Shown: positions 58,430-64,000 of the stretch, one piece after another
Layout of the letters: the number at the start of each line of letters is the position of its first letter
Position numbering within the stretch: the stretch's first letter is position 1
From: Azoarcus sp.
GTDB taxonomy: Bacteria > Pseudomonadota > Gammaproteobacteria > Burkholderiales > Rhodocyclaceae
NCBI GenBank assembly: GCA_031258965.1
Contig: JAIRMC010000143.1
Span: 1-64,000, forward strand
Length of the DNA stretch: 64,000 nucleotides
Direction of reading: 5' to 3'
Made by a program: the position numbers and the translations under genes
The notes under the pieces: generated by a model
Told to the model about the DNA's origin: nothing
Database searches by the model: none
The model's input: the letters and a program-made list of their open reading frames with translations, nothing else

Positions 58430-58747
58430 TTACGCATCCACCAGTTCGCCGTTCGACTTGAAGAATCGCACCTTGCGGCCATCTTCGAGCACCTTCATCC
58501 CGACGCGGTCGCCCTTCTGCGAAGCCGGGTTGAACAGCGCGACGTTCGAGACATGAATCGGCAATTCCTTTTCAACGATGCCGCCCACCTCGCCCTTGAG
58601 CGGGTTCGGGCGCACGTGCTTCTTCACCCGGTTGATGCCTTCGACCAGCAGACGCTCATCACCGACGCGGCTCAGCACCCTTCCACGACGCCCGCGATCC
58701 CTGCCCGCGAGCACCACCACTTCATCACCCTTGCGGATCTTATTCAT
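58430..58747 (-). CDS. rplX: 50S ribosomal protein L24
   Basis: 105 residues with the KOW motif in [20 protein letters not shown]. Early assembly protein. Spaced 12 nt from rplN and 9 nt from rplE. Confidence 0.97.
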   Translation of the reverse strand: MNKIRKGDEVVVLAGRDRGRRGRVLSRVGDERLLVEGINRVKKHVRPNPLKGEVGGIVEKELPIHVSNVALFNPASQKGDRVGMKVLEDGRKVRFFKSNGELVDA

Positions 58748-58759
58748 TCTCCGAACCTC

Positions 58760-59128
58760 TCAGAGCACTTCCGGCGCAAGCGAAACGATCTTCATGAACC
58801 GTTCGGAGCGCAACTCGCGCGTTACTGGCCCGAAGATGCGCGTACCGATTGGCTCCAGCTTGTTATTGAGCAGCACGGCGGCGTTGCCGTCGAACTTGAT
58901 GAGCGAGCCGTCCGGGCGGCGCACGCCCTTGGCGGTGCGCACCACGACGGCGTTATAGATGTCGCCCTTCTTGACCCGCCCGCGCGGCGCGGCATCCTTG
59001 ACCGTGACCTTGATGATGTCGCCCACGGAGGCATAACGGCGCTTGGAGCCGCCGAGCACCTTGATGCACATCACCGAGCGCGCGCCGGTGTTGTCAGCTA
59101 CGTCGAGCCTGGACTGCATTTGAATCAT
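58760..59128 (-). CDS. rplN: 50S ribosomal protein L14 (first gene of the spc operon here)
   Basis: 122 residues: [40 protein letters not shown] and [22 protein letters not shown] 59128 follows TTGGAGATA. rpsQ normally precedes rplN; here a promoter and nifS do, so the spc operon is detached from S10. Confidence 0.97.
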   Translation of the reverse strand: MIQMQSRLDVADNTGARSVMCIKVLGGSKRRYASVGDIIKVTVKDAAPRGRVKKGDIYNAVVVRTAKGVRRPDGSLIKFDGNAAVLLNNKLEPIGTRIFGPVTRELRSERFMKIVSLAPEVL

Positions 59129-59232
59129 GAATTTATCTCCAACTTGCCCCGCCACGCGGCGGTCAGTATTGGAACCCGTCCGGGTTACACTGCCTGATAG
59201 CCCCGAGGCCATGCCGGGACACGAAGCGGCGG

Positions 59233-59260
59233 ATTATAGCTTCGGAGAAAAAAAGTGCAA
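59233..59260 (-). promoter_or_regulatory. Strong sigma-70 promoter of the spc operon
   Basis: Minus strand TTGCAC, 16 bp including a T7 run, and a perfect TATAAT, about 105 nt upstream of rplN. A GC-rich hairpin (GCGCCC/GGGCGC) without a T-run lies between it and the nifS stop. Confidence 0.75.
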
Positions 59261-59293
59261 GCATTTTGTTTGCGCCCCTCGAACGGGCGCCCG

Positions 59294-60502
59294 TCAGGCA
59301 TACGCTGGCGCGAAGGCCCGCTCCGGATTTTCCACGGGGCCGTTTTTGTTCCAGTAGGGAGAGAGTTCGCGCAACTGGGCGATGATCGGCGGCACGGCGG
59401 CAATGACCCGGTCGATTTCTTCTTCGGTGGTGTAGCGCGAGAGCGAAAAACGGATGGTGCCGTGTGCGGCGGTATAGGGGATGCCCATGGCGCGCATGAC
59501 GTGCGAGGGTTCAAGCGAGCCGGAGGTACAGGCGGAGCCGGAACTGGCGGCGATGCCTTGCTTGTTCAGCAAGAGCAGGATGGATTCGCCCTCGACGTAC
59601 TCGAAGGCAATGTTGCTGGTATTGGGCAGGCGATTTGCGGTGTCGCCCGTCACGAAGGCATGGGTGACTTGCGAGAGGATGCCTTGTTCGAGTCTGTTCC
59701 GAAGCTGCCGGACTTCGGTATTTTCGCGGGCCATGTGTTCGATGGCGAGTTCGGCGGCTTTCCCAAGCGCGACGATGGATGGAGCGTTTTCAGTGCCTGC
59801 GCGCCGCCCCCGTTCCTGATGGCCGCCGCGCAGGAGGGGACGGAAGCGACAGCCCCGGCGCAGGTAGAGGACGCCAATCCCCTTGGGCGCGTGCAGTTTG
59901 TGGCCGGAGAAGGAAAGCATGTCGATCTTCGCGGCCTTCAGGTTAATCGGCACCTTGCCCACGGCCTGCACGGCGTCGGTGTGAAACATGATGCCTCTCG
60001 CCGCGGCTATTTCGGCCATGGTTTCCACCGGGAAGATCGTACCCGTCTCGTTGTTCGCCCACATGACGGAGACGATGGCGACGTTGTTTGCCAGAAGCGA
60101 CCTGTATTCGTCGAGGTCGAGCCGCCCCTTTTTGTCTACCCGGAGCCTATGGACGACGTAGCCCTCTTTTTCCAGCCAGTCGCACAGGGAGAGGATGGCC
60201 GGATGTTCGACAACAGTAGTGATGACGATATTTTTTTCCGGCTGCGCCCTGAGCGCGGAGAGGATGGCAGTGGTGTCAGACTCCGTGCCACAGGAGGTGA
60301 AGATGATTTCCGTGTCGTGCTCCGCGCCCAAAAGCGCCTGCATTTTCTGGCGCGCCTCTTTCAGCGCCTTGCCGACCTGGCTGCCAAAGGCGTGGATGGA
60401 AGAAGGATTGCCGAAGTGCTCGGTGAAGAAGGGGAGCATGGCCGCCACCGCTTCCGGGTCGGCGCGGGTGGTGGCGTTGTTGTCCAGATAGATCGGATTC
60501 AT
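59294..60502 (-). CDS. nifS: Nitrogen-fixation cysteine desulfurase NifS
   Basis: A 402-residue PLP enzyme that delivers sulfur from L-cysteine to NifU. YLDNNATTRADPEAV opens the protein. The PLP lysine is in SFSGHKLHAPKG, and the catalytic cysteine in ASSGSACTSGSLEPSH. The TRADPEAVAAM start and the RRAGTENAPSIVALG block fit the NifS rather than the IscS branch, and it follows nifU. A REP-like element lies between the two genes. Confidence 0.96.
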   Translation of the reverse strand: MNPIYLDNNATTRADPEAVAAMLPFFTEHFGNPSSIHAFGSQVGKALKEARQKMQALLGAEHDTEIIFTSCGTESDTTAILSALRAQPEKNIVITTVVEHPAILSLCDWLEKEGYVVHRLRVDKKGRLDLDEYRSLLANNVAIVSVMWANNETGTIFPVETMAEIAAARGIMFHTDAVQAVGKVPINLKAAKIDMLSFSGHKLHAPKGIGVLYLRRGCRFRPLLRGGHQERGRRAGTENAPSIVALGKAAELAIEHMARENTEVRQLRNRLEQGILSQVTHAFVTGDTANRLPNTSNIAFEYVEGESILLLLNKQGIAASSGSACTSGSLEPSHVMRAMGIPYTAAHGTIRFSLSRYTTEEEIDRVIAAVPPIIAQLRELSPYWNKNGPVENPERAFAPAYA

Positions 60503-60545
60503 GATGTTTTCTCTGCCGGGGTTGGGGGCGGTTTTTCGTTTTGAT

Positions 60546-60614
60546 CGTCATTGCGAGCGAAGCAATCCATGAGCCGTATTGAATTGCCACGGGGCCATGT
60601 TCCCCGCAACGACG
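60546..60614. repeat. REP-like element in the nifU-nifS gap
   Basis: Starts CGTCATTGCGAGCGAAGCAA, the motif of a common dispersed bacterial intergenic repeat, and ends CGCAACGACG, its near complement, directly against the nifU stop. It is related to 33541-33614. In the nif transcript it would form a hairpin. Confidence 0.7.
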
Positions 60615-60615
60615 A

Positions 60616-61503
60616 TTAACAAGATATTCCCGTGGGCATGTAAGAGGCTGGCAGCACCTGTACGAGTTCACCCAGGTTTTCGATCATTTTCTGCTGAATG
60701 CCGCCCAGGGTCGCGGCTTCCATCATGCAGCCGGAGCAGGCGCCCTTGAGATGTACATAGATGTTGCGCCCCTGTACCTCGACCAGTTCCACGTCGCCGT
60801 GGTCGCGCACCAGCATGGGGCGGACGGATTCCAGCACCGCTTCGATCCTGCGGATACGCTCCACGAGCGTGAGTCCTGGCGCCGCCTTGGGCGCGATGGG
60901 TTTCATGGGCGGCGACACTTCGCCGGGGCCGGAACGCTCGCCCTTCACCTTCGCCAGGATTTCCTCGATGCCTTCGTGACAAGACGCGCAACCGCCGCCC
61001 GCCTTGGTGTAGAAGGTGACTTCTTCGACGGTATTGAGACTGTTGGCGCGGACGACGTCTTCGATCAGCAGGGCGTCCACCGCGAAACATTTGCAGACGA
61101 GCGCGCCTTCTTCGTGCGCGTCTGTCTGGGTCTCGCCACGGTAATTGGCGATGGCCGCGTGCAGCGCCTCGCGGCCCATCACGGAACAATGCATTTTTTC
61201 GGGCGGCAGGCCGTCCAGATAGTCGGCGATGTCCTGATTGGAGACTTTCAGGGCTTCATCAAGCGTCATGCCCTTGATGATTTCGGTCAGCGCCGAGGAG
61301 GAAGCAATGGCAGAACCGCAACCGAAAGTCTGGAAGCGCGCCTCCTCGATAACCTCGGTGCCGGGATCGACTTTCAACATGAGACGGAGCGCGTCGCCAC
61401 ACTGAATGGAACCGACGTCGCCAACGCCGTTGGCTTCTTCGAGCGGGCCGGAATTGCGAGGATTGAAGAAATACTCGCGCACTTTTTCGGAATATTCCCA
61501 CAT
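60616..61503 (-). CDS. nifU: Fe-S cluster scaffold NifU
   Basis: A 295-residue three-domain scaffold. The IscU-like N-terminal domain has cysteines in [22 protein letters not shown] and KMHCSVMG. The central [2Fe-2S] domain has LVCKCFAVD and [10 protein letters not shown]. The C-terminal Nfu domain has [15 protein letters not shown]. It builds clusters for nitrogenase with NifS. Second in iscA-nifU-nifS, 9 nt after iscA. Confidence 0.97.
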   Translation of the reverse strand: MWEYSEKVREYFFNPRNSGPLEEANGVGDVGSIQCGDALRLMLKVDPGTEVIEEARFQTFGCGSAIASSSALTEIIKGMTLDEALKVSNQDIADYLDGLPPEKMHCSVMGREALHAAIANYRGETQTDAHEEGALVCKCFAVDALLIEDVVRANSLNTVEEVTFYTKAGGGCASCHEGIEEILAKVKGERSGPGEVSPPMKPIAPKAAPGLTLVERIRRIEAVLESVRPMLVRDHGDVELVEVQGRNIYVHLKGACSGCMMEAATLGGIQQKMIENLGELVQVLPASYMPTGISC

Positions 61504-61512
61504 GGCGCGCCC

Positions 61513-61839
61513 TCACTGGACGGAAAACGATTGGCCGCATGAACATTGCGCACTGGCGTTGGGATTGTCGAACCGGAAACCGGTATGGGTCAGGCTGTCG
61601 ATGAAGTCGATGCTGACTTCATCGAGCAGGGTGTGGCTGAAAGGATCGACCAGCAGCCTGATGCCTTCCACGTCGATCTCCACATCGTCCTCTGCCTTTT
61701 CGGCTTCCAGCCGCATGCCGTACTGAAACCCGGCACAACCGCCGCCGGAAATCATCAGCCGCAGCCCCAGCACGGGCGTTTCCGATGCACGGATGAAGCG
61801 GCGAACAGCCTTTACCGCTTCGGGGGTCAGCTTGATCAT
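61513..61839 (-). CDS. Nif-type IscA/HesB iron-sulfur carrier
   Basis: A 108-residue A-type carrier with the three cysteines in place: GGGCAGFQYG and CSCGQSFSVQ. It starts MIKLTPEAVKAVRRF. In nif clusters this gene (iscAnif) precedes nifU. It is the first gene behind a sigma-54 promoter whose transcript start is predicted to fall at a C-rich tract. Confidence 0.93.
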   Translation of the reverse strand: MIKLTPEAVKAVRRFIRASETPVLGLRLMISGGGCAGFQYGMRLEAEKAEDDVEIDVEGIRLLVDPFSHTLLDEVSIDFIDSLTHTGFRFDNPNASAQCSCGQSFSVQ

Positions 61840-61859
61840 GTGTTCTCTCCATTCTTGTC

Positions 61860-61882
61860 GGGGGGGGGTGGGGGGGGTGGGG
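61860..61882. repeat. G9-T-G8-T-G4 tract in the iscA leader
   Basis: Plus-strand run of nine G, T, eight G, T, four G, so a C-tract in the iscA-nifU-nifS mRNA leader, beginning 21 nt before the iscA start codon. Length-variable by slippage, and G-quadruplex (plus strand) or i-motif (minus strand) formation is possible. A sequencing or assembly length error cannot be excluded. Confidence 0.85.
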
Positions 61883-61893
61883 CAGGCTTTTTC

Positions 61894-61909
61894 AGCAATC
61901 GCTGTGCCA
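61894..61909 (-). promoter_or_regulatory. Sigma-54 promoter of iscA-nifU-nifS
   Basis: Minus strand TGGCACAGCGATTGCT: GG-N10-GC with an excellent -12 (TTGCT) and a -24 differing from TGGCACG only at the last base. The start point would be near 61883. Confidence 0.88.
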
Positions 61910-61983
61910 GATCATAAAAGCAAGTAAAACCATATGGATACGGTTTTGTCGCGCAACGGGAAAAGAACTTGTTTTGATGTTTT

Positions 61984-61999
61984 TGTCGCAAATGCGACA
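61984..61999. promoter_or_regulatory. NifA activator box shared by two divergent nif promoters
   Basis: TGT-CGCAAATGCG-ACA, an exact and internally palindromic TGT-N10-ACA. It lies about 76 nt from the iscA -24 element and about 85 nt from the nifV -24 element, so a single NifA site can serve both. Confidence 0.88.
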
Positions 62000-62082
62000 A
62001 AAACGGACGCAAAAGGGGAAGACGCGCCGGACAACATGCCGCTTGCACCGAGCAAAGCATTCAATTCATGCGAATCTTGCTT

Positions 62083-62098
62083 TGGCATTGCTCTTGCT
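62083..62098 (+). promoter_or_regulatory. Sigma-54 promoter of nifV-nifW-nifZ
   Basis: TGGCATTGCTCTTGCT: GG-N10-GC with a perfect TTGCT -12 half and TGGCA in the -24 half. It is 34 nt upstream of the nifV ATG. Confidence 0.85.
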
Positions 62099-62131
62099 AA
62101 ATCCATTTCGATCCGGTTTTGCGAGAGCATC

Positions 62132-63265
62132 ATGCACACAGTCATCATCAACGACACCACCCTGCGGGACGGGGAACAGTCCGCCGGTGTAGCCTTTTCC
62201 CTGGAAGACAAGCTCGACATCGCGCGCGGGCTGGACGCCATCGGCGTGCCGGAGCTGGAAATCGGCGTTCCCGCGATGGGCGCGGAAGAGCGGGAAAGCA
62301 TCCGTGCCGTGGCGGCCCTGGGCCTCTGCGCCAGCCTCATGGTCTGGTGCCGGATGCACGCGCGGGATCTCTCCGCCTGTGCCGGGCTTGGCGCGGCTAA
62401 AGTCGACATCTCCGTTCCCGCTTCCGACCAGCATTTGGCCTACAAACTGCGCAAGGACCGAAACTGGCTGCTGGATGCCTTGCCCGGATACATTGCGCGG
62501 GCGCGCGACCTGGGGCTGGACGTGTGCGTCGGCTGCGAGGATGCCTCCCGCGCCGATCCCGATTTCCTGCTGCGCATTGCTGAAACTTCGGCCAGGGCGG
62601 GCGCGGTTCGCCTGCGCTATGCCGATACGCTGGGCATCATGGAACCCTTCCGCCTGCACGGCATCATTCGCCGTCTGGCGCGCGCCGCCGGGCTGGCCAT
62701 CGAAATGCATGCCCATGACGATTTCGGACTGGCGACGGCGAACACCCTGGCCGCGATCCGCGCGGGCGCAAGCCATGTCAACACCACGGTAAACGGTCTG
62801 GGAGAACGGGCGGGCAACGCGCCGCTGGAAGAAGTCGTGATGGGCGTGGAAAAACTCCATGACGGCGTGACGGGCGTTGATTTGCGGGGTTTTCCGGCGC
62901 TCTCGGAGCGGGTCGCCAACGCCGCCGGTCGGCCTGTACCCTGGCAGAAAAGCATCGTCGGCGCGGGCGCCTTTACCCACGAGGCGGGTATCCATGTCGA
63001 TGGACTCCTCAAGGACCCGCGCAACTATCAAGGATTCGACCCGGCAGAGGTCGGGCGCAGCCACCGCATCGTGCTGGGCAAGCATTCCGGCCATCGGGCG
63101 GTAACGTCCGTGTATGCCCGGCTTGGCATCCTGCTTGACGAAGCAACGGCGCGGCGTCTGGTCGATGCCGTGCGCACTTTCGCCGCCGCCGCCCGGCGTC
63201 CGCCGGAAGAAGCGGACTTGCGGGAACTGCTCGCCACCCACGCGCCCGGCTTCATGCCCTTTTGA
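62132..63265 (+). CDS. nifV: Homocitrate synthase NifV
   Basis: A 377-residue DRE-TIM metallolyase that makes homocitrate, the organic ligand of FeMo-co. It starts with [18 protein letters not shown] and has [18 protein letters not shown] with the metal histidines, [15 protein letters not shown], and [18 protein letters not shown]. The frame runs back to 61934, but ATG 62132 begins the conserved sequence and lies just after the sigma-54 promoter. Confidence 0.96.
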   Translation: MHTVIINDTTLRDGEQSAGVAFSLEDKLDIARGLDAIGVPELEIGVPAMGAEERESIRAVAALGLCASLMVWCRMHARDLSACAGLGAAKVDISVPASDQHLAYKLRKDRNWLLDALPGYIARARDLGLDVCVGCEDASRADPDFLLRIAETSARAGAVRLRYADTLGIMEPFRLHGIIRRLARAAGLAIEMHAHDDFGLATANTLAAIRAGASHVNTTVNGLGERAGNAPLEEVVMGVEKLHDGVTGVDLRGFPALSERVANAAGRPVPWQKSIVGAGAFTHEAGIHVDGLLKDPRNYQGFDPAEVGRSHRIVLGKHSGHRAVTSVYARLGILLDEATARRLVDAVRTFAAAARRPPEEADLRELLATHAPGFMPF

Positions 63266-63275
63266 GGAGGCCGCG

Positions 63276-63614
63276 ATGACATCCGTACCAACATTGGACG
63301 AAGCCTTGCGGGAGCTTGTTTGCGCCGAGGATTTTCTGGCGTATTTCGGCGTGCCCTACGCGGCGGCGGTCGTGCAGGTCAAGCGCCTGCACATTCTGCA
63401 ACGCTTTCATGATTACCTGCGCCGCCATGCGGAGGATATGCCGCCGGACGATGCCGCCCGCACCGCGTTCTACCGGAAATGGCTGGAGCGGGCGTATGCG
63501 GATTTCACCCATTCCGACGCCCGGACGGAAAAGGTGTTCGCCGTGTTCCGGAATGTGCCGGCGGCGGGGGGCGGCATGTCCTCTTTCGTTTCCCTGGACA
63601 AGGTGTTCCGATAA
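63276..63614 (+). CDS. nifW: Nitrogenase-stabilizing/protective protein NifW
   Basis: A 112-residue protein of the NifW family, including LRELVCAEDFLAYFGVPY and VKRLHILQRFHDYLRR. The family binds the MoFe protein and helps protect it from oxygen or in maturation. SD GAGGAGG, 10 nt after nifV. Its TAA overlaps the nifZ ATG by one base. Confidence 0.93.
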   Translation: MTSVPTLDEALRELVCAEDFLAYFGVPYAAAVVQVKRLHILQRFHDYLRRHAEDMPPDDAARTAFYRKWLERAYADFTHSDARTEKVFAVFRNVPAAGGGMSSFVSLDKVFR

Positions 63615-64000
63615 TGCCGCGCTGGCAAATCGACGACGAGGTGCGGCTCACCCGCAATGTGCGCGACGATGGCACCTTTCCCGGCGCGAGCCGGGGGGAG
63701 TTGCTGGCGCGGCGCGGCAGCGTGGGAGTAATCCGGGACATTGGCTTCTTCCTGCAAGACCAGATCATCTATTCCGTGCATTTCCATGCGGAAAACCGCG
63801 TGGTGGGCTGCCGGGAAGAAGAACTGATCGACGCCGCCGAAGTCTGGACGCCGAGCCGTTTCGAGTTCCGTGAAAAAGTGCGAAGCCGCGCCGGTATGGC
63901 CGTGCAGGGCAAGCTTCTGGTACGGGCGGGCGATACAGGCGAAATCCTCAAAGTTGTGTGCGGCCCCTCCGGCGGCCTGGACGATGTTGCCTATCATGTC
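63614..64000 (+). CDS. nifZ: NifZ family protein (cut by the window end)
   Basis: 129 codons are present and the frame is open at the right edge. The NifZ domain is clear: VRLTRNVRDDGTFPGASRGE, ARRGSVGVIRDIGFF, DQIIYSVHFHAENRVVGC and REEELIDAAE. NifZ acts in P-cluster formation of the MoFe protein. After it, FEFREKVRSRAGMAVQGKLL starts the second half seen in longer NifZ proteins. Confidence 0.92.
   Translation, partial: MPRWQIDDEVRLTRNVRDDGTFPGASRGELLARRGSVGVIRDIGFFLQDQIIYSVHFHAENRVVGCREEELIDAAEVWTPSRFEFREKVRSRAGMAVQGKLLVRAGDTGEILKVVCGPSGGLDDVAYHV

Overview
The window is a high-G+C stretch of a betaproteobacterial chromosome. The closest impression is the Azoarcus/Rhodocyclales group, because NifH is Azoarcus-like and the housekeeping blocks have betaproteobacterial order: smc-zipA-ligA, dnaX-ybaB-recR, pilMNOPQ-aroKB with divergent mrcA, and ubiH-dsbC. 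The organism is a diazotroph. nifH with a NifA/sigma-54 promoter and divergent draT lies at the left edge. An iscA-nifU-nifS operon and a divergent nifV-nifW-nifZ operon lie at the right edge. They share one NifA box between two sigma-54 promoters. The genus assignment is inference; no rRNA or tRNA gene was seen.

Layout. 1-1.9 kb: nifH/draT. 1.9-6.1 kb: mnmC, a DUF3334 protein and bioA. 6.3-6.5 kb: an eight-unit 21-bp tandem repeat. 6.5-17.6 kb: minus-strand genome-maintenance block uvrD, smc, zipA, ligA, galU and an AEC transporter. 17.6-25.3 kb: a candidate small RNA, a lipoprotein with three Ig-like repeats, the biotin operon bioF-H-C-D, and two kinesin-light-chain-type TPR envelope proteins. 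25.3-31.4 kb: recR, ybaB, dnaX, then a ubiH-dsbC-glycosidase operon. 31.4-33.6 kb: an accessory segment holding a polytopic membrane protein fused to a PstS-like domain, bracketed by direct repeats and followed by a REP-like palindrome. 33.6-37 kb: marR-membrane protein-ygiQ and a lone MqsA-type zinc-finger gene. 37-40 kb: ispDF and aroKB. 40-45 kb: the type IV pilus operon pilMNOPQ. 45.5-49.4 kb: mrcA, a DUF3298-type protein and a TlpA-like thioredoxin. 49.4-50.4 kb: a decayed gene fragment among strong hairpins. 50.4-59.1 kb: the spc and alpha ribosomal operons (rplN to rplQ, with secY, infA, rpmJ and rpoA). 59.3-64 kb: nif genes.

How it works together. NifA plus sigma-54 would co-activate the Fe protein gene (nifH), Fe-S cluster assembly (iscA-nifU-nifS), and homocitrate synthesis and maturation factors (nifV, nifW, nifZ). 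DraT can switch off the Fe protein by ADP-ribosylating the arginine visible in NifH. nifDK are not in the window and presumably continue to the left, downstream of nifH. The spc ribosomal operon begins at rplN with its own strong sigma-70 promoter, and nifS sits where rpsQ and the S10 operon would normally be, so the chromosome has been rearranged at that operon boundary.

Items most worth a second look: the C-tract at the predicted start of the iscA-nifU-nifS transcript, the 21-bp tandem repeat, the three-repeat lipoprotein, the paired TPR proteins, the PstS-membrane fusion between direct repeats, an A7 slip sequence in dnaX just after the clamp-loader core, and a promoter-to-terminator unit at 17.67-17.93 kb with no gene in it.
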